Source of the DNA: Rhizobium album
GTDB taxonomy: Bacteria; Pseudomonadota; Alphaproteobacteria; Rhizobiales; Rhizobiaceae
Reading direction: 5' to 3'
DNA length: 60,382 nt
Assembly (NCBI RefSeq): GCF_003122325.1
Contig: NZ_QFBC01000025.1
Span: 1-60,382, forward strand
Shown: positions 1 to 9,574 of the stretch, one piece after another
Numbering within the stretch: position 1 is the first letter of the stretch
Layout of the letters: each line of letters opens with the position of its first letter
Made by a program: the position numbers and the translations under genes
Notes under the pieces: generated by a model
What the model was told of the DNA's origin: nothing
What the model saw: the letters and a program-made list of their open reading frames with translations, nothing else
Databases searched by the model: none

Positions 1-46
1 TGGCAATCGAAATCGATTTTGGCCTTCCGAAGAAATCTCCGGCATG

Positions 47-86
47 AGCAATACCCCCGATAACCTGCGTTATAAGGGGTATTGCT
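47..86. other. Long imperfect hairpin downstream of trxA
   Basis: An 11-bp outer arm AGCAATACCCC (47-57) pairs perfectly with GGGGTATTGCT (76-86). Inside it ATAAC (60-64) and GTTAT (69-73) form a second perfect stem around the loop CTGC. No T-run follows on either strand, so it is not a classic intrinsic terminator. It lies between trxA and whatever gene is left of the window. It could be a factor-assisted 3' end or an operator. Confidence 0.5.
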
Positions 87-169
87 GAATATGGTCCTAA
101 CGATTCCACATTTAAGTTAGTGGCTGGCGGTCGAAGCCGGGCTTTTTCGTCTGTATTCGGATCGGCCGA

Positions 170-490
170 TCAGGCGGCGTTGGAGATCCAGCTGGAAAGC
201 GCCGTCTTCGGAGCAGCACCGACCTTGATGTCGGCCACTTCGCCGCCCTTGAAGATGGCGAGCGTCGGGATCGAGCGGACGCCGAACTTGGCGGCCAGTT
301 CCGGGTTTTCGTCGATGTTCAGCTTGGCGATCTTCACCTTGCCGGCCAGTTCAGCGGAAATCTCTTCGAGGCTCGGAGCGATCATTTTGCACGGGCCGCA
401 CCATTCGGCCCAGAAATCCACGACCACCGGCTCGGCGGAATTCAGGACTTCGGATTGGAAATTGGCACTATCGACTTTCACGGTCGCCAT
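170..490 (-). CDS. trxA: Thioredoxin 1
   Basis: Thioredoxin of 106 residues, a small cytoplasmic protein that reduces disulfides in proteins such as ribonucleotide reductase and peroxiredoxins, and is itself recycled by thioredoxin reductase. The active site WCGPCK follows the usual FWAEWCGPC context, and the cis-proline loop RSIPT is present further on. The ATG at 490 is chosen because it begins the conserved fold and has AAAGGAG just upstream; an in-frame extension to 589 has no such support and would run into the addA end. It lies directly downstream of addA on the same strand, so it may be the last gene of the addBA run or have its own promoter in the short gap. Confidence 0.96.
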   Translation of the reverse strand: MATVKVDSANFQSEVLNSAEPVVVDFWAEWCGPCKMIAPSLEEISAELAGKVKIAKLNIDENPELAAKFGVRSIPTLAIFKGGEVADIKVGAAPKTALSSWISNAA

Positions 491-566
491 GAGGCTGCTC
501 CTTTGCGGAAGAATTCTGTTGCTTGCTATGTGATGCTGAGATGACGGAATTTCAATGCTCCGTATC

Positions 567-3500
567 TCACTTTGTCTTGAGCGCGGCAAGGCTGGCGTCG
601 AGATCTTCGCGGGAAAGGCGGATCAGGTTGGCCGTCTCGGTATAGACCAGCACGCAGTCGAAGTGTTTATCCGGATAAAGCGGCTTGAGGATTTCCCGGT
701 AGATGGCAAGCTGCGCCTTGTGGGCCAGCGAAACACCGGCTGCATTGACCGGCGGAACGCGGTTGGTCTTGAAATCGACGAGGATGACGCGGTCGCCGTC
801 GACCGCCAGCCGGTCCATGCGGCCGGAAACGGCATAATCCTGATCGTTGATGCGCACCGTTCCCATGACGGCCACTTCGGCACGGGCTTCGGACGAAAAG
901 ACGGCCGCAAGCTCGGGATGGGAAAGAACGGAAAGCACCGAGGCGGCAAGGCTCTGGCGTTCTGCCGCCGGCCAGAAACGCGCCGCCCGTTCCAGATAAC
1001 GAATGGCCGCCGCCTCGCGCTCCGGCGCCGGCATGTCAGGCAGGATCTGCAACATGCGGTGGGTGAGCTTGCCGCGTTCCAGCGACCGGTCGCCGCGTGC
1101 TGCCTTCTCGCCGAACAATGCCGACGCGACCACCAGGTCGTCCGCCTCGTCGTCGACGATCAGGCCGGCGCCGGACGGGCTGAGCGGCCGTGGCAGATAT
1201 TTTTGCGGCGGCAGGGCCTGCCCCAGGGCCGGCGGCAGGTCTTGCGTTGCGTTTTCGATTGTCTCGCGCTGCTTGCGCTCGATCTGCCGGGAAATGCCGG
1301 GAACGCGCCAGGAAAGCCCGCCCCATTCGCCATCCGGTCCGGAAAAGCTGGCCGGTTTGCAAAAGGTATCGTGCTGCGCCAGCGCTGCGGCAATCATCTT
1401 GTGCCAGGTATCGGGATTGTCGCGCACACCGCGATAACCGCAGACGATCAGCCGGTCGGCGGCCCGTGTCATGGCGACGTAGAGAAGCCGCCGATATTCT
1501 TCCTCGGCAAGCCCTTGCAGGCGGGCGGTGTCGGCATCGGTGAGCGCATTGCCAAGACCGCCGACCGGAACCCAGACCGGCAGCGGCACGGTCTCGTCTT
1601 CGGAGGCGAGCAGCCGGAATTTCGGCAGATGCGTATGGGTGAAAGCCTTCGATCCGCCGTCGACCAGGAAGACGATCGGTGCCTCCAGCCCCTTGGCCGC
1701 ATGCACGGTCATGATCCGCACTTCGTTGCGGCCCTTATCCTGCTCGCGCTTGACCTCGGGTGCCTCGAGCTCCAGCGTCGAGACGAAGGATTGCAGGCCC
1801 GGCAGGCCGGAACGTTCGTGATCGAGGGCAAAAGTCAGGAATTCGTCGAGGATGTCGCTGACCTCGGTTCCGAGCCGCGCCAGAAATTTTCGACGCCCGC
1901 CTTGCGAGCCGAGCACGCGGGCATAAAAATCATGCACCGAAAGCTCCCGCGCCATGCGCAGGAAGGTGCCGAGCCGCCCGACCACCGCCTGCAGGCGCGG
2001 ATTTCCCTCCGCCGCCAGCTGTTGCAGGTGATGCCAGACGCTGTCTTCGGTCTGCCGCAGGGCGGCGATCTCGAAGACATCTTCCTCGGAAAGATCGAAA
2101 AGCGGGCTTTTCAACAGCGCCGAAAGGGAAAGGTCGTCCGCCGGCAGAAGCATGAAGCGACCGAGCGCCAAGAGGTCCTGGATGGCGATGTGGTTCGTCA
2201 GCCGCAGGCGGTCGGCGCCCGCCACCGGAATATTGTTGCGCCGCTTGAGGGCGCGGGTGAGCGCGTTGACGAAACTGTCGCGCTTGCGCACCAGGACAAG
2301 AATGTCGCCGGCTTCGATCGGCCGTTCTGCGCCACCCTCAATGATGGTTTCCTTGCCGACCAGCGAGGACAGGACATGGGCAATCCGCCCGGCCAGGATG
2401 GCGGCGGGCGCGCTTTCCGGCGTGGCATCGAAGGGGGCGGTCCAATCCTCTTCGGCGGCAGCCGGCTCCGGCGCCACCATGTCCCAGAGATCGACGGCGC
2501 CGGGATGGCCGATGCGGCTGGAGCGGTGCACGACCGGATCGCCGCGGGCACTCAGCCCGCGGGCGTTGCTATCGAGCGAAAATACCTGGTCGACGGCGGC
2601 AAGCACGTCGGCGGTGGAGCGGAACGACAGCGGCAGCCGCACCGGCGAAAACCCCTGCCCGCTCAGCCGCACCCGGCGCGCCGTTTCTTCGCTTTCGCGC
2701 GAAAACCGTTCGGGACGCGCGCCCTGGAAGGAGTAGATCGACTGTTTTTCGTCACCGACGGCAAACAGCGTGCGGCGCGCCACGCGGGCACTCTGGCCGG
2801 AAAAGAAATCCTCGGCAAGCGACTGGATGACGCTCCATTGCACCGGGCTGGTATCCTGCGCCTCGTCGACGAGGATATGGTCGATGCCCTGGTCGAGCTT
2901 GTAGTGCACCCAGGGGCTGACGCCACTGCGGGTCAGAAGCGTTGCGGCGCGATCGATCAGGTCCTCGAAATCGAGCTGGCTGCGGACCTTCTTCAGGTCG
3001 TCATAGTCGCTGTTCAGCCGTTCGGCCAGCACCAGCGCTGCCCGCGTCGCCTCGAACATGCGCAGCAACCGCAGCCGGTCGCGGCAGGCGAGAATGTGCT
3101 GGCGCACCGTCGTCAGGACGTCGACCAGGCCGGGGGCCGCATCCTTCATCGCCTTGGCGATCAGCGACGTATCCGCCTTGGCCTCGCCCTTTTGCGTCAG
3201 GAAAATGCTTTCCAGCATCTGTGCCCTTAGCCGCGGATCGGTCTCGGCGGCGGCACGGCGCAGGCCCTGCGCCACGTCCTGCACCTTCACCCCGCCCTTT
3301 TCGTCGGCAAGCCGCAGATAGGTGTCGAGTTGCGGGCCGAAAAGCTCCGGCAGCGGCCAGTAGCGTGCGATGACAGCCGCTTCCGTTTCTCCCGGCGCGA
3401 TGCCGAGGCGGGCACGCAGCACATCCTCGACCGAACCGATCTCGGCAGCGGCATTGATGAAATGGCGGATCGCATTGCGGTTGGCGACGATATCGCCGAG

Positions 3501-4121
3501 CAGCGTTTCGAGGCCGGATTCGTCGGCCAGCTCCAGCACCTGCGCAAAGGCTTCCGCCAGCCGTGCATCGCCCTCGGTGGAGGTCGCGGTCAAAAGCGAG
3601 CGGCGCGCATCGGAAAGAAGCGTGGCGGCGGCGCGGTCGTCGAGCACCGAAAAATGCCCGGCGACATTGGCCTCCAGCGGAAACTGGTGCAGCAGGGCTT
3701 CGCAGAAGGCGTGAATGGTCTGGATCTTCAGGCCGCCCGGCGTTTCCAGCGCCTTGGCGAACAGCCGCCGCGCTTCCGCCAGCTTGAATACATCGGCGGG
3801 TTCGCCCTCGATGGTTTCGATCCGCTTGCGCAGTTCCTCGTCCGGCAGGATCGCCCATTCCGACAGCCGCTGGAAGACGCGGTTCGACATTTCCGATGCC
3901 GCGGCCTTGGTATAGGTCAGGCAGAGGATCGAGGAGGGGCGCGAACCGGCGAGCAAAAGCCGGATTACCCGCTGCGTCAGCACATGCGTCTTGCCGGAAC
4001 CGGCATTGGCAGACACCCAGGCGGAGCGGGCGGGATCGGAGGCGACCGCCTGCTGCACGGTCGTCCAGCCGATCCAGGTCAGCGGGTCATCGCCTTCCGG
4101 CAGCGGTGCAGTGTCACTCAT
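567..4121 (-). CDS. addA: AddA helicase-nuclease subunit, double-strand break repair
   Basis: Protein of 1184 residues, the UvrD/Rep-type superfamily 1 helicase subunit of AddAB, which with AddB resects double-strand DNA ends to start recombination (the counterpart of RecBCD). Near the N terminus the Walker A motif ANAGSGKT is clear; [11 protein letters not shown] is the Walker B/motif II region, and [13 protein letters not shown] and the [12 protein letters not shown] and YVAMTRA segments are later helicase motifs. A RecB-type nuclease motif [20 protein letters not shown] lies near the C terminus. The ATG at 4121 overlaps the end of addB by 8 nt, which implies translational coupling. A longer in-frame form starting at 4193 would lie wholly inside addB and is less likely. 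Confidence 0.95.
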   Translation of the reverse strand: MSDTAPLPEGDDPLTWIGWTTVQQAVASDPARSAWVSANAGSGKTHVLTQRVIRLLLAGSRPSSILCLTYTKAAASEMSNRVFQRLSEWAILPDEELRKRIETIEGEPADVFKLAEARRLFAKALETPGGLKIQTIHAFCEALLHQFPLEANVAGHFSVLDDRAAATLLSDARRSLLTATSTEGDARLAEAFAQVLELADESGLETLLGDIVANRNAIRHFINAAAEIGSVEDVLRARLGIAPGETEAAVIARYWPLPELFGPQLDTYLRLADEKGGVKVQDVAQGLRRAAAETDPRLRAQMLESIFLTQKGEAKADTSLIAKAMKDAAPGLVDVLTTVRQHILACRDRLRLLRMFEATRAALVLAERLNSDYDDLKKVRSQLDFEDLIDRAATLLTRSGVSPWVHYKLDQGIDHILVDEAQDTSPVQWSVIQSLAEDFFSGQSARVARRTLFAVGDEKQSIYSFQGARPERFSRESEETARRVRLSGQGFSPVRLPLSFRSTADVLAAVDQVFSLDSNARGLSARGDPVVHRSSRIGHPGAVDLWDMVAPEPAAAEEDWTAPFDATPESAPAAILAGRIAHVLSSLVGKETIIEGGAERPIEAGDILVLVRKRDSFVNALTRALKRRNNIPVAGADRLRLTNHIAIQDLLALGRFMLLPADDLSLSALLKSPLFDLSEEDVFEIAALRQTEDSVWHHLQQLAAEGNPRLQAVVGRLGTFLRMARELSVHDFYARVLGSQGGRRKFLARLGTEVSDILDEFLTFALDHERSGLPGLQSFVSTLELEAPEVKREQDKGRNEVRIMTVHAAKGLEAPIVFLVDGGSKAFTHTHLPKFRLLASEDETVPLPVWVPVGGLGNALTDADTARLQGLAEEEYRRLLYVAMTRAADRLIVCGYRGVRDNPDTWHKMIAAALAQHDTFCKPASFSGPDGEWGGLSWRVPGISRQIERKQRETIENATQDLPPALGQALPPQKYLPRPLSPSGAGLIVDDEADDLVVASALFGEKAARGDRSLERGKLTHRMLQILPDMPAPEREAAAIRYLERAARFWPAAERQSLAASVLSVLSHPELAAVFSSEARAEVAVMGTVRINDQDYAVSGRMDRLAVDGDRVILVDFKTNRVPPVNAAGVSLAHKAQLAIYREILKPLYPDKHFDCVLVYTETANLIRLSREDLDASLAALKTK

Positions 4122-7100
4122 CGCCGCCAGGCTCCTCGTTTTCGGCCGTCGACCATTCGGCAACGCGGGCGAGATGGTCGTAGTCGCCGCCAAAATCCTG
4201 TTCGCTCATCGGGATCAGCCGCGAGGCAAAACCCTTCTCGCCGCTTTGCAGCAGCTGGACGAACTTGATGAACTGATCCATGGAGTCTTCGGCAAGATCG
4301 ATGGCGGATTTCGCCTTGCTGCGGTCGCCGCGGCCGGAAAGCTCGTTGTTGACCGTCTCGGACTTGAAGCGGTCGCCGGGCCGCAGACGGACGTAGATCA
4401 GCTTTTCCGGTTCGATCGCCCCGACCTCGCGGAAGGCGCCGGCGCGAAGGGCGGCCGCCTCCAGCGCCAGCTGCGGATCGAGCAGGGCGCGCGCCTGCGA
4501 CGGCGAAGGATTGTAGCCGGTCTTGTAATCGATGATGTCGGCGCTTTGCGGGCCGGTGATGTCGATGCGGTCGGCAACGCCGGTGAGCCGGATACCGATC
4601 TCACCGATCTCCCAGCCGGCGGCAATTTCCGTATGCGTCTTCTGGATCTCTCCCTGCCGTTCCTGCTCCCAGCGCAGGAAGGCGCGGGCCACCTCGCGGA
4701 AGCGCGGCCGCCACACCGTGTCGATATGGGCCGGCAGCTGCTCGGCGTCGAACAGCGCGTTGAGGATGTTTTCCATCGCCGCTGCCGCGGCAGGCGTTCC
4801 CGCCCGGTGTTTTTCCCGCGTGAACCGGTCGATGATGCGATGATACAGCGTGCCACGTTCGGAAGCGCCGGGATCGCGGTTGAAGGGATCGACGGGATCG
4901 AGCCGCAACACGTTTCGGGCATAGATCGAATAGGGGTCGCGCCGCAGCCGCCCCACCTGGCTGAAGGAATATCTGCGCGGCTGCAGCGACAGCGGCGGCC
5001 GGGGTTCGGGGCGCCTTGCGCCTTCCTGGTTCTCGCCGCCATCCAGCAGTCCGGCCCATTGGCGGTAGCGGTCGCCGCGCCGCCTCAGCGTTTCGCCGAA
5101 CGGCTTGCCGCAGAGCGCCAGTAGCCGCTGCAGCCAGCGCGAGGCGACTGTCGGCGTCGCCCCCTGGCGCAGCGCCCGGGAATAGATCAGATGCCGCGTG
5201 CCGTTCGCCATCTCGAAATCGTGGGCGAGCTGGCCGATGCGCTGTTCCGGCGGCTGCAGGCCGATCTCGGTCTTCATGGTGCGGGAGATGAAGGGATTGT
5301 TCGAGGTCTGGTCCGGCCACGAGCCTTCGTTCAGGCCGCCGAGTACCAGGGTATCGACGCTCTGCAGCCGTGCTTCCAGCGTTCCGAAGATGAAGACGCG
5401 CGGATGGCTCATCGCCCGCGGCTTCACCGCCTCGCCGGTGGTGAAGGCGGCCATGATATCGATCCATTGCGGCCCGTCTGCCTCGATCTGGCCGTCGGTT
5501 TCGATGATGCTCTTGAGCAGATCGGCAAGGGCTGCACCCGCTTCGCCCGACCACAGGGCGGCCAGGTCGCCGCGTTCGTCGATGGCGACCGCCTCCAGGG
5601 CGCGGCCGGTGCGTTCGGCCCATTCGGTCAGCGTGTACGTCGTCGTCAATCCGCGTCCGTCGCGGCGGCGGCGCACCAGAGCCGAGGCGAGCGGTTCCGT
5701 CGCTACGGCGATCCGGGCGGCCAGGTCGCGGGCTTCCTCTTCGGCATCGGCCCCAAGCGACAGACGCCATTGCGGCGCGTGCCGGTCGTCCGCCTGTTCG
5801 AGGAGGCGTTTTTCCAGAAGCGGGCCGAGTTCGCTGATATCGACCTCGCTCACGCCGCCGCGCAGCGCAAGCAGTTCCAGCGCATCGACGGCGGCCGCAA
5901 GCCGGTCACGGTCGAGGCCGAAACGGGCGAGGGGGTGCTTGAGAAGCGAAACGATGGCGACGGGATCGCCGGGCCGCAACGTCGCCTCCAGCATCAATTG
6001 CAGCAGCGTGCCCTGATGCGTGGCCGAAAGCGGCGTGCCGGCAGAATCGTCGGCGGTGATGCCGAAGCGGGCAAGCTCCGCCGTCACCCGCCGGGCAAGC
6101 GCCCGGTCCGGCGTGATCAGCGCGGCCTGCGACGGGCCATTGGCACCGGGTTCCTCCAGCGCCAGCCGCAGCGCGATGGCGATTGCCGTTGCTTCCTCGC
6201 GCTCGTTGGAAGCCTCGATCAGCGCGACATCGCGGAAGGCCGCTTCGAGCGCTGCCGTCTCGTTTGCTGCTTGCCAGGCGCTCCAGCGGTCGGTGGCGCG
6301 GGCTGGCACCATGGCCTGCGACAGGGTTTTGGCGCGCAACGCCATGTCCGGTTCAGCGTGCCCGAGCGGACGGACATCGTCGCGCGTCAGCCCCAGCCGC
6401 TTGAGGAGATGGAACAGCCCGTATTGCGGATGGCTGCAGGTGGCGGGGTCGCTGCGTTCGCCGGGCGAAAGCTCCGGGTTCACCAGCCGCCATTCGTCTT
6501 CCGACATGGAGAGATCGAGGCCGGGCAGGACGATCACGCCGTCGCGCATGTTGGAGACGGCAAGGATCAGCTCGGCCGCTGCCGGAATGGAACCGGTCGA
6601 TCCGGCGATGATCACCGGTCCCGGCGCCTGGAAGTGCGATAGCCGATGCGCCTCGGCGCGCAGCAGGGCATTGCGATGCCGGACCGACGAAGACCGGTCG
6701 AGTTCGGCCAGCCGCGCCGGCCAGAAGGCGCTGGCGATCTTCAGAAATTCCGTGGTGAGCTGCCACCAGAGCGCATGATCCTGCGCCTCCAGCTTTTCGA
6801 GGTCGTCCCAGTCGCGCTCTTCCGTTTCCAGCGAATCGATGAGGTCGGAGAGGTCGCGGGCGAGCCAGATGGCATCGGCCGGGCTTGCCGGCGCCACCAG
6901 CGGCGAATCGGAATGGATGTCGCGGACGATCTGCGGCAGCCGGTTGCGCCAGGCGAGAATGAGCCGCGCCAGTTCGAGAAGTCGGGCCGTGCTCGGCAGC
7001 GGCTGGGCCAGGTCCAGGATAGCCGGCGAATCGATATCGAAATAACCGCTGTCGTCATCGGTTTCGCCGAGCGGACGAATGACCGGCAGGATGGCGGACT

Positions 7101-7314
7101 GGCCGCCGAGCAGATCGACGAATTCCGACCGCAATACACGGGCGGCACGCCGCGTCGGCAGGAAGATCGTCATCTTGGCCAGCGAAAGCGGATCGGCCGG
7201 GTCGTGGCGAAAACGATCCGTCAGCCGGCCATCGCAGAGCGCTGCCGCCAATGTTTTCAGGAAGGGCAGCCCGGGCGGAATGGTCCAGACGGTTTTGTGG
7301 CGCGTCTCCGCCAT
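4114..7314 (-). CDS. addB: AddB nuclease subunit, double-strand break repair
   Basis: Protein of 1066 residues matching the alphaproteobacterial AddB family, partner of AddA in end resection. The N terminus (IPPGLPFLKTLAAAL, then FLPTRRAARVLRS) is typical of this subfamily; the C-terminal third carries a PD-(D/E)XK nuclease core visible as GVADRID followed by ADIIDYKTG. AddB resembles an inactivated helicase joined to an active nuclease. It is 3 nt after murU and overlaps addA, so murU-addB-addA probably share a transcript. Assignment is based on family features and on adjacency to addA. Confidence 0.94.
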   Translation of the reverse strand: MAETRHKTVWTIPPGLPFLKTLAAALCDGRLTDRFRHDPADPLSLAKMTIFLPTRRAARVLRSEFVDLLGGQSAILPVIRPLGETDDDSGYFDIDSPAILDLAQPLPSTARLLELARLILAWRNRLPQIVRDIHSDSPLVAPASPADAIWLARDLSDLIDSLETEERDWDDLEKLEAQDHALWWQLTTEFLKIASAFWPARLAELDRSSSVRHRNALLRAEAHRLSHFQAPGPVIIAGSTGSIPAAAELILAVSNMRDGVIVLPGLDLSMSEDEWRLVNPELSPGERSDPATCSHPQYGLFHLLKRLGLTRDDVRPLGHAEPDMALRAKTLSQAMVPARATDRWSAWQAANETAALEAAFRDVALIEASNEREEATAIAIALRLALEEPGANGPSQAALITPDRALARRVTAELARFGITADDSAGTPLSATHQGTLLQLMLEATLRPGDPVAIVSLLKHPLARFGLDRDRLAAAVDALELLALRGGVSEVDISELGPLLEKRLLEQADDRHAPQWRLSLGADAEEEARDLAARIAVATEPLASALVRRRRDGRGLTTTYTLTEWAERTGRALEAVAIDERGDLAALWSGEAGAALADLLKSIIETDGQIEADGPQWIDIMAAFTTGEAVKPRAMSHPRVFIFGTLEARLQSVDTLVLGGLNEGSWPDQTSNNPFISRTMKTEIGLQPPEQRIGQLAHDFEMANGTRHLIYSRALRQGATPTVASRWLQRLLALCGKPFGETLRRRGDRYRQWAGLLDGGENQEGARRPEPRPPLSLQPRRYSFSQVGRLRRDPYSIYARNVLRLDPVDPFNRDPGASERGTLYHRIIDRFTREKHRAGTPAAAAAMENILNALFDAEQLPAHIDTVWRPRFREVARAFLRWEQERQGEIQKTHTEIAAGWEIGEIGIRLTGVADRIDITGPQSADIIDYKTGYNPSPSQARALLDPQLALEAAALRAGAFREVGAIEPEKLIYVRLRPGDRFKSETVNNELSGRGDRSKAKSAIDLAEDSMDQFIKFVQLLQSGEKGFASRLIPMSEQDFGGDYDHLARVAEWSTAENEEPGGDE

Positions 7315-7317
7315 GGC

Positions 7318-8046
7318 TCAGACGGGCTCCCGCAGGCGGGCCAGCGTTGCTTCCGCCTCGCCGATCGCATCGGGCGTGCCGACAGTCAGCCAGTGGCCGT
7401 GCATCATCAGGCCGTAAAGCCTGCCGCTGGCAATCGCCTTGTCGAAGCAGATGTTGAGATTGAAGGCATCGTCCGGCGCGTCGTCGAGCAGCGCCGGCAG
7501 CATGGCGATGGCGCCGGCATACACCACCGGCCGCGGATCGCCCTCGCGATACCGCATCAGCCGGCCGTCATCGGCGAGGTTGAAGTCCTTCTTGCCGTTA
7601 TGCCCGGTGGTATCCTCCAGCCGGACGCAAAGCAGCGCCATGTCCATGCGCTCGGGGTCGAAAAAATCGGCCAGCGCCTGCAGGTTCGTTTTTTCGGCGG
7701 GCGGCTCGATCCAGAAGAGGTCGGCATTCATGACGAGAAGCGGTTGGCGGTCGAGAAGGCGGATGCCTTTTGCCAGTCCGCCGCCGGAATTCATCAGCCG
7801 GTCGCGCTCGTCGGAAACGATGATCTGCAGGCGGCCGTATTGCCCGAGATGGGCGAGCATCTGGTCGGCATGGTGATGGACATTGACCACGGCCCGTTCG
7901 ACACCGGCATCGGCGAGCGCATCGAGGGCATAATCGATCATCGGCTTGCCGGCGATCTTCACCAGCGGTTTCGGGGTCGTGTCGGTGATCGGGCGCAGGC
8001 GGGTTCCAAGTCCTGCGGCCAGCACCATGGCATTGGTGATCGTCAT
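7318..8046 (-). CDS. murU: NDP-sugar nucleotidyltransferase, probable MurNAc-1-phosphate uridylyltransferase
   Basis: Protein of 242 residues of the sugar-phosphate nucleotidyltransferase family. The signature MVLAAGLGTRLRPITDTTPKPLV is at the N terminus (nucleotide binding), and VMNADLFW provides the metal-binding Asp region. The immediate upstream gene encodes an AmgK-like anomeric sugar kinase. In Pseudomonas AmgK and MurU act in series: AmgK makes MurNAc-1-phosphate and MurU makes UDP-MurNAc, a recycling route that bypasses fosfomycin-sensitive MurA. The pairing here supports the same role by inference. The spacing is 13 nt to the previous gene and 3 nt to addB. Other substrates, such as glucose-1-phosphate, cannot be excluded from sequence alone. 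Confidence 0.78.
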   Translation of the reverse strand: MTITNAMVLAAGLGTRLRPITDTTPKPLVKIAGKPMIDYALDALADAGVERAVVNVHHHADQMLAHLGQYGRLQIIVSDERDRLMNSGGGLAKGIRLLDRQPLLVMNADLFWIEPPAEKTNLQALADFFDPERMDMALLCVRLEDTTGHNGKKDFNLADDGRLMRYREGDPRPVVYAGAIAMLPALLDDAPDDAFNLNICFDKAIASGRLYGLMMHGHWLTVGTPDAIGEAEATLARLREPV

Positions 8047-8059
8047 CTGAAACTGGCGC

Positions 8060-9574
8060 CTATGATTCGGGTTCGCCTATTCCAACTGCCGCGCACCAAT
8101 CGCGCAAGGGGGCAAGATCAGGATGTTCGAGCGCCGTTGCCAGATAGGCGAGCGTCCGCGGCATGTGTTTCATGTAGCCGGCTTTGCCGTCGCGCTGCAT
8201 CAGCCGCACCCACAGGCCGGCGAGCTTGCAATTGCGCTGCGCCGCCATGATCGACCATGCGGTCAGAAAACCGTCCTCGTCGAAACCGCCCTGTGCCCGC
8301 CGGGCGGCAAGATAGGTTTCCATCAGTTGCCGGCGCAAATCGGGGGAGATGGTGACGCGCGCATCCTGGACCAGCGACGCGACGTCGTAGGCCGTCGGCC
8401 CGATCATCGCATCCTGGAAATCGATGAGGCCGATGCGCCGCACGCCCTTTTCGAAAGGTCGCCAGATGATGTTCGGAGAATGGAAATCGCGCAACAGCAG
8501 GTTTTTTTCCGTCCGTTCCAGGCGATCGACCAGGCCATTCCAGATGGCGCTGTAGCTCTCGCGCTCGGCCTCCGTTGCCGGGGTGCCGCGTTTCCAGGGC
8601 AGGTGCCAGTCGATCAGCAGCCGGGCTTCCATCTTGATGGCGGTGCGGTCGAAATCGGGGATGTGGTGCGTGTGGTCGGCCGTCACGGGAATGTCCCGCG
8701 CCACCGGCTTTTCATGCAGGGCGGCGAGAAAACGGGCGCTTTCGAGATAGCGCTCGGCAATCGGCCGGCCTTCGTCGTCAAGCACGCCATCGGTGCCGAG
8801 ATCTTCGAGCAGCAGGATACCTCGATCGTAATCCGCAGCGAGGATTTCGGGCGCGGCAAATCCGCGCTCGCGCAGGGCGTGGGCCAGGGCGACAAACGGA
8901 TAGGCGTCTTCGGCGATATGCGCCACCTTCGGATAAGGCTTGCCGTCGAGTACGGGCGGGCCTTCCGGCTGGCGCGGCCAGTCCATGAGAATCAGCCGCT
9001 TGCCGTGATCGAGCGGCAGATATTCATAGGCCCGCACCGAGGCGTCGCCGGTGAGGTATCGCCGCTTCACCGTACCCAGACCCTGCCGGCTCAAAAAATC
9101 GCGGATGGCGAGAACCCGTTCGATCCGCTGCCGTTGCGGCGCATCGGCGATGATCGTCGCCCGCCGGCCGTCGCCTTCGTGTTCGAGGATCAGCCGGATG
9201 CGGTTTTGCGGCAGTTCGGATTCGGCCATTTCCGGCCATTCCACCAAGCAGATGCCGGTGTTCAGCGCTTCCTCGAAACCGAGTTCGTCAAGCTCGCTGC
9301 CATCGGCCAGGCGATAGAAGTCGAAATGTGTCACCGGAATTCGCAGATCGTAGGCCTGCACCAACGTAAAGGTCGGGCTCGGCACTTCGAGGTCGGGATC
9401 GTCGGCCATGGCGCGCAGGAAGGCGCGCGCCAGCGTCGATTTGCCGGCGCCGAGGTCGCCGGTCAGGGCCAGGCAATCGCCGATCCGCAACGCCAGCGCC
9501 AGATCCTCGCCGAGCCGGATGGTGTCGGCCTCGTCTGCCAGCGTCAACGTTAGAGCATCCGGGGAAAGGCTCAT
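8060..9574 (-). CDS. tsaE: TsaE-AmgK fusion: tRNA t6A ATPase plus sugar kinase/phosphotransferase
   Basis: Fusion protein of 504 residues. The first 150 or so residues are TsaE, the ATPase of the complex that makes N6-threonylcarbamoyladenosine on ANN-decoding tRNAs: Walker A GDLGAGKST, then the PSPTF and HFDFYRL motifs of the family. The remainder is an aminoglycoside phosphotransferase-fold kinase like AmgK (catalytic loop RDFHSPNIIW and metal-binding IGLIDFQDA), which phosphorylates MurNAc/GlcNAc at the anomeric carbon. The start at 9574 overlaps the stop of divL as ATGA. The next gene is murU, the partner of AmgK, so the second domain probably works in peptidoglycan recycling. Such fusions are known in rhizobia; why the two activities are joined is not clear. 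Confidence 0.9.
   Translation of the reverse strand: MSLSPDALTLTLADEADTIRLGEDLALALRIGDCLALTGDLGAGKSTLARAFLRAMADDPDLEVPSPTFTLVQAYDLRIPVTHFDFYRLADGSELDELGFEEALNTGICLVEWPEMAESELPQNRIRLILEHEGDGRRATIIADAPQRQRIERVLAIRDFLSRQGLGTVKRRYLTGDASVRAYEYLPLDHGKRLILMDWPRQPEGPPVLDGKPYPKVAHIAEDAYPFVALAHALRERGFAAPEILAADYDRGILLLEDLGTDGVLDDEGRPIAERYLESARFLAALHEKPVARDIPVTADHTHHIPDFDRTAIKMEARLLIDWHLPWKRGTPATEAERESYSAIWNGLVDRLERTEKNLLLRDFHSPNIIWRPFEKGVRRIGLIDFQDAMIGPTAYDVASLVQDARVTISPDLRRQLMETYLAARRAQGGFDEDGFLTAWSIMAAQRNCKLAGLWVRLMQRDGKAGYMKHMPRTLAYLATALEHPDLAPLRDWCAAVGIGEPES

Noticed and set aside
555-3230. 891-codon open frame on the plus strand opposite addA
   Set aside because: It is a mirror of the high-GC addA gene; the protein is rich in Arg, Gly and Gln, has no recognisable domain, and addA has clear motifs.
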